The notes under the pieces were generated by a model. It was not told the DNA's origin. It saw nothing but the letters and a program-made list of their open reading frames with translations, and searched no databases. Positions 11,435 to 23,100 of a stretch of DNA of 64,000 nucleotides are shown here, piece by piece; the first letter of the stretch is position 1, and every line of letters begins with the position of its first letter. The DNA is from Vespula vulgaris (lineage: Eukaryota; Arthropoda; Insecta; Hymenoptera; Vespidae), in NCBI RefSeq assembly GCF_905475345.1, contig NC_066595.1, positions 3,635,001 to 3,699,000 of the forward strand, written 5' to 3'. Both the position numbers and the translations under genes were made by a program.

Positions 11435-14030
11435 TCGCGATACGCTCAACAACGCGACGCTCTTGGTGAATCATTGATCCCTCTCGATTACACGTGAACA
11501 GTCAACGCTCGCTGCTCAACGAGAGAGAACGACGCAATTGCGTTTGACGTGACGCGACCAAAACGAATTTTCGAATCGATCGTCAATGGAGTACTACGAG
11601 AGTAGCGACGACTGAATTATCATCCTCAGTTCGTTCACTTATATTATCGAACGATACATAAGAAGAAATATAAAAGGATACGGAAGAATAATAACAAGGA
11701 AAAGCAAGTAAAGAAAAAAAGAGGAAAAAGAAAGAAAAATAAAAAGAAAAATAATATTATGACGATGACATAAAAAATCCGTTTCCGTGTTGCGATAAAT
11801 TCCGTTATCGTTATCACCACGAGAGCCCGGAAAATATCTATATATTTGATTTATTATTATACAAACACGAAATATAACATTATCATAGTTTATAGTAATA
11901 ACTCATCGTGGTGGGATCGTATAAATTATATATCATTCTAAATGTAAAAGTTATTACTGTCAAATTTATCACCCGTGATCCAGTGGATTATAATCGATTT
12001 AATTCGAGGAAAATCGAGTGTGAAATCTATTATATTAATATAGATATACACACATATATATACACATATACAGACACATTGTGACAATAATTTTCATCTA
12101 GCAAACTTCTAGTTGTTGAAATAACTTGAATACGAAGTAAAAGACAAAAAAAGACATAACTAATCGCACGAAGATGCGACGTTTCCGAATTGTGTCTGAC
12201 TAATATCGCTCGTTACTACTCAAGTTCACGAATAAAATCGTACCAGTAGCTTCGATCGCAAGTGCATTTAATATATTAAAAAGTGATTATCTAAGGACCA
12301 CATATATCCTTTCACATAAATAAAACGATCTTAACGATCTTAACGCGAGAAGAAAATCATATGACGAAATGACTAAAGGCGAGACGATTTGCAAGTAGAG
12401 AAAGAAGTAAGATTGACAATAATAAAATAAAAATAAAAATTATTTGATCGTATAAAACATTGTATAGAAAATATATGTTGATCCAAGACATAAAAAAAAA
12501 TGACGTTTCCAATAAGAAATAACGTATCCATCGCAGCGAGTCACCATTTGTTCGGAGAAAATTGGAATCCATGGAACATGGATTATAATAGAATGCTTCA
12601 TTGTACGACTTATCAAAGATTTTCGATGTATACGTACCCATATTATCCGTATAATAATTATGATTATACCACTTACGATAGTTATTACAATTTACGGCAT
12701 AACTTCCGATTCCCATTGAATTTCGACTCGTACACTATGTTCGATCATTACTACAAGACTTTGGATTCGAAGAACGTCTACCCAACGATCTTCGGTAAAT
12801 ATTCTCATTATATTTCAATTTTTCTTCAGTTTTATAATTTACGATTTTTCGATGAAGAAAAAAAAAAGTATTAATTTGTAAACCGTTAAGAAGTAGATAG
12901 GATCTTTGAACGAACGAAGGGACATTTTAGTTGGGAAAAGAGGGATACGGTGTATGCCTTTGCGAACGAATGATCCGCACGTACCGATATCTATCGTGAT
13001 CGTACTATTAATAGAATGGAAACTGGTGCCTAGGTACCCACAATCACGGCTCGGCCTTGTCAACTGCATTCCTTCCTTGACCTACACGAACGAACTAGCA
13101 ATAGCCCCAGATCCTTTTCAACAAAGCGACACAACACTTCGCGAATTACTATTACACTTTCGTGTCAGTCACTTAAGTAGTACTGTGACTCTCCTGCGTC
13201 CCATAAAAAAAAAGGAAAAAAGAAAAGAAGAAGGAGAGATTTTCGCAGCTGCACTTGCCGCACCTTGAAACTCACATTCTGTCTTTGCCGTCTCACGTTA
13301 AGCCGTCTCGTGGTTCACGCGAAGTAAACTGTCGATTAGATTCGAAAACGTTATAACGATATATTCCTTCTATCGTAGGATGGGCTTAGTTGAGGAATAG
13401 TCATTAGATCGTCTTCTCTTTGATATCAGTATCGTTACGATATCGAACGAACAAGTTTCTTCTACTTGAGATTTTCTTCGATGACGCGTAATCGATTTCA
13501 ATAATTCGATAATAAGGTGTCCTAACCGAGGAGAATTACGCGTTAAAATTAGCCCGATTATAAACGAGACACCAACGCCTTATTTCTCAGACTCCCCGGT
13601 ATCCCTCGGATCAGCAGGCTCGCCGCTCGGGATCCAGCCGGCGGACGCACCTTCACCCATAAACTTTCCTGCTCCAGGGGAGAGCATGGCGGATACCTCG
13701 ACCCTGTCGCCAGACGCCAACATGCCAGGCTCGCCGGACTGTCCCATGGTCAAAGTGAAGAGCGAGTACGTCCTGGGCAGCCCGAGTCCAGGAACACCTC
13801 GAGATCCTTTGCGAGTCACTGCCATGAGTGGTGGTGGAAGTGGTGGTGGAGGTGGAGGAAGTAATGGCGGAGGTGCTGGTAATGCTGGAGGAGGAGGAGG
13901 TGTAGGAGGTGGTCAGGAATTACGCGAAACAACGTGCTCGGACCGTGCTTCGCCTGATTCGGTCTTCCCAGATGCTGGAAGCATGGTGGGATTTAGGGTT
14001 ATCGAGGAACAGCAGCAGCAGCAACACCAT

Positions 14031-14074
<44 letters not shown>

Positions 14075-17000
14075 ACATCATCACCAACAGCAGCAACAGC
14101 AGCAGCAGCAGCAGCAGCAGCAACGTTCCAACACACCAGCACCAAACAGATCCTCGCCTTACTCACCCGTTCAAGCTGTCTCCACGACCCCAATGCCTCT
14201 AGAACCGTCCTCAAGGAGCGAGAGTCCCGACAAAGGTGATCTTTCGTCTGTCCAAATGAAAGAGGAGTCCGACAATTCGGTCTTCGACGGTGGAGGTGGC
14301 GGTGGCGGTGGTGGTGGCGGTGGTGGCGGCAGCGGCGGTGTTGGAGGGAATTCCGGCGTTCGTACGGACACGTCCAGCCAGCCTAGTCACCGAAACAGTC
14401 CGTCGTCGCAATACAATCCGAACCAGAGCATGAGCCCTACCGGTGGTTCGGCTCACGTCTCTCAACAGCAGCAGCAACAGCCGCAACAGGCATCACCAAG
14501 GGCGCGAGCGCCATCGGTACCGCCTCATCTCCTGGCTCATCATCAATTCTGGTCACAAAATTCCGGCGTACAGGGATTTGCCACGCAAAGGCTATTGAAC
14601 GGCGTAATAAGTAGTGCCGTTAGTTATGGACAAAATGTTGCGACCGTTTCCACCAGTAGCTGCACTACTTCTAGTAGTAGTACGGGAACTGGTAATAGCG
14701 GTGGTGGAACTTCCGGAAATACGGGGGCAACCACAACGTCGTCTTCGTGTAAGTTCATTTAGTACGACGAGGGGTAATACTCGAATATTATCTCAATGTA
14801 CCCTTTGATTTATCTCAAGAACAGATTTCATTTGCCCATTCGTCTCGCGTAGAACATTTGGATATTTGTTTATTTTGAATGTTTATTTGAATTTTTAGGC
14901 GAAGGAATGAAACCACCGGCTCAAAGACCAGCCCCAGCACCACCCAGACCACCGCCCACGGTGATCATGGGAGAAATCGGTGGCGTTAGGACTATGATAT
15001 GGTCAACGCCACCTTTGGACCCTGTACCACCACCCGCGGCTTCGTGGACCGCCACAGCCGCGGCTGCCTCTTGTTCCTCTTCCGAGGAATCGGCGGCACA
15101 ACTTCTCCTAAACCTCGGACAAGAGTCCAGAGGGAAACCACCTTCCGTTTCCTATTCGTCCGGACCACCTCTCAACATGGAGAGGCTATGGGCCGGCGAT
15201 TTAACGCAACTGCCGGCTGCCCAGCAGATGCAAGCCCTCAATCTCACGGCATCAGGCTCCAGTCAGCCTTGGGTGAGGAACGGCGGGGTCGTCAAGTCCG
15301 AGGCGGCCTCGCAATCAATGTCGGTCGCACCACCTGCCCCACCGTTACCGCCGCAAGAACACGAGGAAGACGAAACGCCCATGATCTGTATGATCTGCGA
15401 GGATAAAGCCACGGGATTGCATTATGGCATTATCACCTGCGAGGGGTAAGTTGCCTTTACTTTTCTTTCGTCACTTCTAAAACGATAGAGATCTTTTATG
15501 AACATCTCTTAAATTCTTGATGCAAGCTGTGGATGATGATATTCGGATAATTCCAGATTGAACCTCATTGACTATCCTACGATTTAAGTATACTTTACTT
15601 TTCGTAAACAAACTATTACCATGTGCAAAATTAAAAAGAGAAGGACCTTCTTAGTACGGTACAACCTTAGTAGAGTACAACCCACAAGTTCTTAATTATC
15701 AACCTATTTCCCGCTTCATCTCCCTAGCTGACGATATCCATCCAAGGTGGAAGAAATACTCCTTGAAAAATATCTCTTGAAAATTTACGTAAGGATACTC
15801 CAGATTAATTCTGGATGTCACCACTGGGTATCGTTGTCTGACCAACGTCGCAATTTCTACCTCGTCGTTCTCCGTTGTCTGACACGTAACGAGACGATGT
15901 TTACACGAAGAAACTTTACGTAGTTTTCTTCCTTTGAATCGTTCCGATTAAAAATGAATACTTTAATACTTTATCGCGAATATCTTCCTGTGTTCATTCA
16001 AAAAACGTTATTTGAAGCGATGTAAAATGTAAGAAACGAAAGAAAAACAAAAAATAAAGAAAACGAGACGAAGACAAAAAGAATAGAAAAGATTCAAAAA
16101 CAACAACGATCGATCTTGCTGCTGCAGGTGCAAAGGTTTCTTCAAAAGGACTGTACAAAATAGGCGGGTGTATACGTGTGTAGCAGAAGGTGGCTGCGAA
16201 ATCACAAAGGCACAGAGAAACAGGTGTCAGTACTGCCGCTTTAAAAAGTGTATCGAACAGGGTATGGTCTTGCAAGCCGTTAGAGAAGACCGGATGCCTG
16301 GCGGAAGAAATTCCGGTGCGGTCTATAATCTCTATAAGGTTTGTATTAAAATGATTAAACTGAACGACTTTTGAATCGTCGGTATTAAAAGTAAAACAAA
16401 AAAAAAAGAAAGGAAAAGAGGAAAAGATCAGAAAAAAAAACAAAAGCAAAGAAAGTCTTACAATTCGTGACATACGCGATACTACGTACTATGTGATCGG
16501 ATTAAATGACAAAGTTACGCGATTATGACTTTTCAGGTTAAATACAAGAAGCATAAGAAGAGCAACAAAGGAAGTGGGATGAGCGGTGGGAACATGGGTG
16601 GCATGGGTGGCGGCGGTAACGTTGGTGGTGTGAACGGGTCGGGATCCCTTGGTGCCAATAAAGGTACCATGGGCCCGACGATGTTGGACAAACACATGGT
16701 AGCAGCTGCGGCTGCGCATCACAGTCAGCAACAGCACGCACAGCTCGCTGGTAGCTTCCTTCATCATCACAAAATTTCGTCGGGCGATCCGCTCAACTCG
16801 CAACCTACTCCCAGCCATCCAAGTCACCCTGCCCATTCGGGCCACCTCGTCAATGGAACGATCCTGAAGACTGCTTTGACCAACCCTTCTGAGGTTATTA
16901 TAACTTTTAATATTTTTTATGTGTTCATAAAAAAAAGAAGTCGTCATTATCAACCAACGTCAATGGCGTCGGTTGACGCTCTACTTACATTTCATTGATC

Positions 17001-18944
17001 TATGCGATCGATTAGTACTAAGATCACGATTCTTCCATCGCTATTATATCCAATTCTTACCTTTTACTTTACATTGATTGATCGATCGACACGATAGGCT
17101 TATAAGAGCAACGTCAAAATCAAAACGAAACGACATCGCTTTCTCTTTCCCTAGGAATAGCTCTCTGTGAACCAGATATTAATACATACGAATCAACGTC
17201 TGAAAGATCACCGATACCACAGCATTCCGTATTCGAAGCTAGCAATTTAAGTGATTTATTTTCCCCGGCTCCAGTTAGAAATCGAGCGCGACTCGACAAA
17301 AGTTGATCTTTACCGGTAGAATACGTTCGAGATCGTTGATGAGAACTACCCGAAGGCATCTTCACTTTCACTTTCGTACACAGCTGCACCGTTCTACGGC
17401 AGGACGCACGGACGTTCGAAATCGTTGCCAATCTGTTGACTTCTATCAATTTTCTCGCGTAGAAGTTTCTTTATCGGAAAATATATAGTAATAATAATAC
17501 GCTCGAGAGAAGACACTTTCCTGGAAACAGTTTACCGTGAGAATAAAGTAAATGAAAGAAACACTTTCACGTTCGATCATGCTGCTCAATGTCATAGAAT
17601 TTATTTTTATTTTCCTTTCCTTTTTTTGATTTTTTTTTTTTTTTATTGAATCTCTTACACGTGTGTACAGCCGATAAAAAACAAAAAGAAAAAGAAAATG
17701 CAATGAATTATATATGTTTCTATTTAATTATTTATTCACGCACGCGTTAGATGAAAGAAAAAATGAAAGAAACGTATAACAGATAGTATAAATATGATGA
17801 TACTCGGTATACTAACTAATGTACACGCGCGCCCGCACGCGTGCAAGTTAAATCTAGTTCCCGTCTTTCATCGTGTTGATCCTGAAATGAATGAACTCTT
17901 CGCTGCAATTTCACTTTCTTACGACTTATCTTGCGCAAGCCTCAAGGTTTCCCACATTACGAAAGCCGATAGATAGAACGAACAGAGACAGCAACGGCAG
18001 CTCGCTCGAAAGCCGACTTGATCGGCATCGGCGTCTCCATTTTATCCTTTCTATATATCTAATATATTACTCCAGTACCAATGAAAGATCTTTCTTACGA
18101 AGAGATGATAAATCGATAATGCTAAGAGAAATCAATTAAGTTAAACATTAAAGAAATCCGAAAGAAAGACTATCTCCTTTTTTTTTCTTTTCTCTTTTCT
18201 TCTTTTTTTTTTTATTTCTTTTGACATAATCACGAAGAAAATGTAAAGACGTTTAAACTTCTAATAAGTTTTTGATTCTGAGAGACAACGTTTTATGATC
18301 AATCTAATGATTCGTGAAATTATCATGAGGCATCGTTCGTAAAATAGATATCATGGAAATAGATTCGTATTAAAGTGACTATCTATAAAAAGTCCGGAGC
18401 ATCCAGGTGAAACAGCACGATGACGATCGGCTAGGGACAATAGAAAATCAGCGACAACCGGTGCCAAGGACGGGCAGTTCTCCGGCCGTTTCGTAACTCG
18501 TGAAAGTCTGCGCAAGGGACACTGACCTCTTACCACTTCCCCACCCCCTTCCTCTCTTTTCCTTCCCAGTCACCTTCGTCTGCCTCTTTCCGCCTTTTTC
18601 TCCTTCTCCTCTCCTGTGTTCCCTTGTTGTTCTCCCACCCTATCATAGCCTCTACTACCATCTACCTCTCCTTCTTCTCTTTCTCCTTCTCTTTCTCACC
18701 ACCCTCGAGGAGTTTCAGTCAACAAACCACGCGACATCGTGGTCCCACGATACACAATGGGGTGCGTGAAAAATCTTATTACGAGTGAGAATAACTTAGA
18801 ATTTTTTTTTATACGTAAATATAAAATAACAAATAGAAATTATACGTACAATGATCCCTTCTTATTTCTTATAATATAATTTTGTAACACCACTGCCGCG
18901 TTTTTACGTTTTATTCTCTCTTTCTCTCTCTCTCTTTTTCTTTC

Positions 18945-18997
<53 letters not shown>

Positions 18998-21000
18998 CTC
19001 CCTTTCGCGTGATCCAAGAATACCGACCATCAGGAAGTATTTTAAAGGAAATAACGTGAAAAGGTCAGTGAGAAAGGTCGATCGACTTTGAACGAGAATC
19101 GTGTTTCTTTAACGACCAAGAATTGGAAATGACGTTGGTGATGATTTTAATAATCGTCGTAAACGACCTATTCAAATATTTTTTTTTTTCGATAATGATT
19201 TTCTTATTCAATAGAGACGAATTTGATTTCTTTGTATTTTTTCTTTTTAGGTGGTACACCTACGGCAGAGGCTAGATAACGCCGTTAGTAGTTCGAGGGA
19301 TAGAGCATTTCCTTTGGACGCGACCCTCGCTATGATTCAAACGCTCATAGATTGCGACGAGTTCCAAGATATTGCTACGTTAAGGGTAAGAATATAAGAA
19401 TATAGTATTGTGTTTAATCGGACGTAATTCGGTATTATTATATTATCTAAAGTATGTACGTTATAATGGACTAAGTAAAGGATTAAAATGATATTATGTA
19501 CTTTTCTAATAACGATTTTATCTTATTTTCCATACCGCAGAACTTGGACGAGCTGCTGGACCATAAATCAGATTTAAGTGAGAAGCTGTGTCAAATAGGA
19601 GACAGCATAGTGTACAAGTTGGTGCAGTGGACCAAAAGGTTACCGTTTTACCTTGAGCTGCCGGTTGAAGTTCACACGAGGCTGCTCACTCATAAGTGGC
19701 ACGAACTCCTCGTGCTGACCACCTCCGCTTATCAGGCGATGCACGGTCAGCACAAGTTCACCAATGTGGCCTCGGATGAGACGGGCGCGGATTTTATGCA
19801 AGAAGTAATTATTTCCTTTTTTTTTTCTTTTCATTATCGTTACTACGTCATCAGAACGTCTTCCGCTGACCAAATAAAATTTTCACAAATATATATAATT
19901 TGTCACCTAATTGGTCAGATCACAGACGAGATCATACTACTATTAAGCCTTGGAAAAAAAAAGTAACAATAATTTATTCCCAACAGGTTTCCAACAACAT
20001 GTATACGCTGCAAACGTGCCTAACTAGCATGATGGGCCGACCGATAACCATGGACCAATTACGGCAAGACGTAGGGCTCATGGTGGAAAAAATAACTTAT
20101 GTCACGCTTATGTTCAGGCGGGTGAGGCTACGGATGGAGGAATATGTCTGTCTAAAAGTGATCACCATGCTCTCGCAAGGTAAATATATGTGTAAAAGAA
20201 GTTAATATCTCTTGATTAATTACAGAAATAATTAACTACTTGATCAATTATAGAAATAATTAATTACTAGTAATCACACATAATACATAAGGTGATCTGT
20301 TTTTTGTTTGTCTGTTTGTTCGTTTTTTTTTCTTTTTTTTTTTTTATTTTATATAATGCTGCAAATTGGAGATGCAAAATGTAAGCATTAGAAACATTAA
20401 TCTAATCTGTCTGTAATCGAATACTTTTCATTATGATTCGAATGATAACATTATAAAATTAAACTGAACAAAACATTTTATCTATTCTTTTCTATTATCC
20501 TTAGCACGAGGAGGTACACTGGAGTTAGAACAGATACAAGAACGGTACATGAGCTGTCTGCGAAGTTTCGTCGAACACAGTGCGCCACAGCAACCAGGTC
20601 GATTTCACGATCTTCTCGTCAGGTTGCCGGAAGTAAGTTTAATGAGATATGCAAGGGGAATGGGAGAGGTTGAAGCATGAATCGTTTGATTTGTCTTTGA
20701 TCACACTTTTATGACATAATGTGAATACGAAATAATTACTAATATACATCGCGTCTACGCTTTGCACACACAAAGAAAGATTACGTATTAAATGGTTATC
20801 TAAACAAAAAAAGAACAAATAATACGAATTACGAATAAATCGTATGGACTTGTTGCTTGTTTCGATGTCCACTTTACAATCTCTAAAATATTGCTATGGT
20901 GTTTCTTCCTTAATTTCAGGTACAATCAGCGGCAGCTCTACTTCTCGAGAGTAAAATGTTCTACGTTCCTTTCCTATTGAACTCAGCAATTCAAAGATAG
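9786..21000 (+). CDS. Hr4: Hormone receptor 4 (NR6A/GRF-type nuclear receptor)
   Basis: Exons: 9781-9885 (ATG 9786), 13678-14748, 14899-15445, 16128-16338, 16537-16893, 19251-19385, 19541-19804, 19987-20179, 20505-20632 and 20920-21000 (stop 20998-21000), giving 1028 aa. Near the N-terminus is MSLFQDLKLKRRKVDSRCSS, which I recall from Drosophila Hr4. A Gln/His tract follows at about residues 145-182, a Gly run at about 237-255 and a second short Gln tract. The DNA-binding domain spans about 554-614, with zinc ligands C554, C557, C571, C574, C590, C596, C606 and C609 and P-box CEGCKG. After it comes the RMPGGRNSGAVYNLYKVKYK extension typical of this receptor. The ligand-binding domain occupies about 763-1028 and ends in SAIQR with no acidic AF-2 hexamer. 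In insects Hr4 is an ecdysone-induced nuclear transcription factor, mainly repressive, acting in moulting and metamorphosis. Identity is strong; the 5' end is alternative. Confidence 0.93.
9907..9954. repeat. (TTC)n microsatellite
   Basis: TTC repeat with a few TCA interruptions, beginning 20 bases inside the intron after the Hr4 exon ending at 9885. It makes that exon appear to read on as a Ser run. Confidence 0.9.
10747..10784. repeat. (TA)n microsatellite
   Basis: About 19 TA units, followed by CA- and TA-rich sequence. Confidence 0.9.
11382..11430. repeat. (GTC)n trinucleotide repeat
   Basis: About sixteen GTC/TCG units in an intron, preceded by a (TTG)n run at 11211-11238. This is one of the few CpG-containing repeats in the window. 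Confidence 0.9.
12500..12794 (+). CDS. Hr4: Hr4 alternative first coding exon, Tyr/Asn/Phe-rich N-terminus
   Basis: ATG 12500 opens 98 codons plus one base, ending at a GTAAAT donor at 12795. An in-frame TAA lies three codons upstream, which defines the start. The leftover G is in the same phase as the exon ending at 9885, so splicing to 13678 gives ...YPTIF-GESMADTS in frame with the whole receptor. The encoded peptide is not low-complexity repeat. It begins MTFPIRNNVSIAASHHLFGE and continues rich in Tyr, Asn, Phe and His with no charged clusters, unlike the Lys/Arg-rich start of the 9786 exon. I do not recognise it from other receptors. Inferred to be a separate promoter and isoform of Hr4. 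Start, donor and phase are seen; expression is not shown. Confidence 0.6.
12795..13677. other. Hr4 intron before the common exon
   Basis: Intron sequence with no supported exon. The acceptor at its end (TTTCCTGCTCCAG before 13678) is good. An open frame at 12906-13268 is of ordinary composition but has no splice sites tying it to the receptor. Confidence 0.5.
14009..14124 (+). repeat. CAG/CAA array coding for a Gln/His tract in Hr4
   Basis: About 38 codons of CAG, CAA and CAT/CAC within Hr4 exon 13678-14748. Mixed CAG and CAA codons break the DNA repeat while keeping glutamine, which suggests selection for the peptide rather than pure repeat drift. Confidence 0.9.
14287..14340 (+). repeat. 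GGT/GGC array coding for poly-Gly in Hr4
   Basis: An almost unbroken run of about 17 glycine codons (GGT, GGC, GGA) in the disordered N-terminal region of Hr4. A second Gly/Asn-rich patch lies at about 13825-13915. Confidence 0.9.
14749..14898 (+). other. Hr4 intron, 150 nt
   Basis: Short intron with a GTAAGT donor and TTTTTAG acceptor. It splits a Cys codon (T/GC). Confidence 0.85.
15446..16127 (+). other. Hr4 intron inside the DNA-binding domain
   Basis: A 682-nt intron (GTAAGT donor, CTGCTGCAG acceptor) that splits the Gly codon of the P-box CEGCKG, just before the last cysteine of the first zinc finger. It holds no recognisable exon. Confidence 0.85.
16894..19250 (+). other. Hr4 intron between hinge and ligand-binding domain
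   Basis: A 2.36-kb intron (GTTATT donor, TTCTTTTTAG acceptor). It contains T-rich runs and a (TC)n array at about 18957-18991. Two AAGGTC-type half sites lie at 19061-19067 and 19074-19080. No coding exon is seen. Confidence 0.75.
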
Positions 21001-21354
21001 TAAATAAAAAAGCTGACGATAAACGAAGCTAAATTACCTATATACATACTATACATACATACATATACATATTATACATATATATATACATAAAAAGAAG
21101 AGGTCAAAAAGAACCCGACACAAGACACGAGAAAGAGAGAAGAAGAGAGAGAAAAAAAAAGCAAACAAAGAAACGAAAAACCCCGTAAAAATGGACTCGG
21201 ACATAGAGAGATAGAAGGGGGAAATGCTTTGTTTGTGTATGTATGATATAATTATAAAAAGTATATATATATACATATAAATAATATAAATAATAATATA
21301 AATGTGTGTGTTCGTTGCGTTGTACAAAACGAAAGAGGATAAAATGTGAGGGAG

Positions 21355-21358
21355 AGAA

Positions 21359-21409
<51 letters not shown>

Positions 21410-21581
21410 GAGGTTCCAAGGAAAAGGGATGAATAAAAGAAATGGATAAAAACTTGAAGAGAGAAAAAGAAAGAGAGAGAGAGAAGGAAAGAAGAGGAAA
21501 CGGAAGGAAGAAGGAAACGAATGAGGAACGCTTGGAAATTTGAAAAAAAGATGGAAAATAATAGAGAGAATCTGGAGAGAA

Positions 21582-21627
<46 letters not shown>
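21355..21627. repeat. (GA)n-rich tracts
   Basis: Two main GA arrays (about 21355-21415 and 21581-21627) separated by purine-rich sequence. The minus-strand open frame over them is a Leu/Ser repeat translation. Confidence 0.85.
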
Positions 21628-21631
<4 letters not shown>

Positions 21632-22114
21632 AAAGATTGGAGAAATTGAGAGGGAGAGAAAGAGATAGAGAGAAAGAGTGAGAGATTGATGGAGTGCGCC
21701 ACCTCGAGATAGGAAATCAATCGAGGAGGGGAACTGAACTTTTTTATCGAAACTAAAAGACTATAATAATATATTTCTGTACGCAGTACCGCGCAACTAC
21801 GTCACTGTGTGTTCACATTGCATAATCCGATCGATAGTAAGACTCTCGTTACCGTACGCTCACCGTAGGCCACCCTACATAAATGTACTGTCACTCTCCA
21901 CCACTCTGAACCGAACGAATCCACAGCCTGACGACAAGCCTTAAGGGACGGACGAGAAAGATACAAATAAATGGGATACACTAAAAAAGAAAGAAAGGAA
22001 TGTTAAAAAGAAAAAAAAGAAAACAAAGAAAGAAGGAAATAAAACAAAACAAAACAAACAAACAAACAAAAACTAAGAAAAAAGAAGCGAAATCTATCCA
22101 GTACAGCGACGATA

Positions 22115-22120
22115 ATGATA

Positions 22121-22157
<37 letters not shown>
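22115..22157. repeat. (GAT)n trinucleotide repeat
   Basis: About thirteen GAT units with a few TAA or AAT interruptions on either side. Confidence 0.9.
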
Positions 22158-22159
<2 letters not shown>

Positions 22160-22507
22160 GATGATAATGATAATTGATGATGATAATGATGATCGTTTAC
22201 GCGTTTTGCTCGTTAGGTGATTTCAGTGATCGAGCTCGGTCATTTCATGAATGAGATCTACTTTCACGAATGAACTGAATACATGAATTCTGACAACATA
22301 TTTAAGGTACATCAAATTCGTACGGACGATTATTCAATCGAATCTCATCATTCTAATAAACGTAGCAATATTAGTGAAAACGTATTTTTTTGAGAGATTA
22401 TCACGATGTCACCAATCGTACAGGGTACTTCAATCCTCCTCGAGGATATTTTTCGCATCATCGTACCGGCTAAATACTTGTTTCTCTTCTATATTTTCGT
22501 GAAAACG

Positions 22508-22620
22508 GATATATATATATAATTTATAATATATATAATATTATATATAATATTATAATATATATATTATATATATATATTTATATATATATATAAATTA
22601 TACATATATATACATACATA
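22508..22620. repeat. AT-only palindromic block
   Basis: More than 100 bases of nearly pure A/T arranged as TATATAA/TTATATA units that are reverse complements of each other, so the block can form a cruciform or hairpin. Confidence 0.75.
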
Positions 22621-23029
22621 TATTAAGAGAAAAATGTTCGCAATATCACATTATCATTATCTCTAGCCGTCGATTTGATTATTATTCTCGACGACGCTGT
22701 CATTGTCATTGTCATTATCGTCGCTTTTTATAATCACTCACTCACCGTATTTACAGTCCAAGCGCGCAATACGAGAAGACTATAATAACGTCGTTTCGTT
22801 TTTCTTCTTCTTCTTCTTCTTCTTCTTCTTCTTCTACTGCTACTACTATTACTACTACTACTATTATTATATACCTTGTTTTTATTATTTTATTATTTTA
22901 CGTTTTATCTTTGACACTATGGTAAATTTTAATGGATAGTAAGACGCATCTCTCATCGATTAGCGAACATTCTTTATCGTGTTGTTTTCGATCTTATCGA
23001 ACGTTTCGATTTTTCTCCACTTCATATAT

Positions 23030-23061
23030 ATACATATATATATATATATAGAGATATAAAA

Positions 23062-23098
<37 letters not shown>
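23030..23098. repeat. (TA)n microsatellite
   Basis: Two TA arrays separated by a short GAGATATAAAATGAA spacer. Confidence 0.9.

Positions 23099-23100
<2 letters not shown>

Larger units (their letters stand above)
9886..12499. other. Hr4 intron between alternative N-terminal exons
   Basis: Intronic sequence with (TTC)n, (TA)n at 10747-10784, (TTG)n at 11211-11238 and (GTC)n at 11382-11430. GC-richer patches lie at about 10490-10700 and 11340-11620. An 88-codon open frame of ordinary composition lies at 10921-11187, but it lacks a convincing donor that would join Hr4 in frame. Nothing else is supported. Confidence 0.45.

Noticed and set aside
13580..14486. Antisense and shifted frames over Hr4 exon 13678-14748 (poly-Leu, poly-Ala, poly-Pro)
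   Set aside because: They are shadows of the CAG and GGT arrays read in other frames.
21049..21720. 223-codon minus-strand frame
   Set aside because: It is a Ser/Leu/Phe translation of the GA arrays and is not gene-like.
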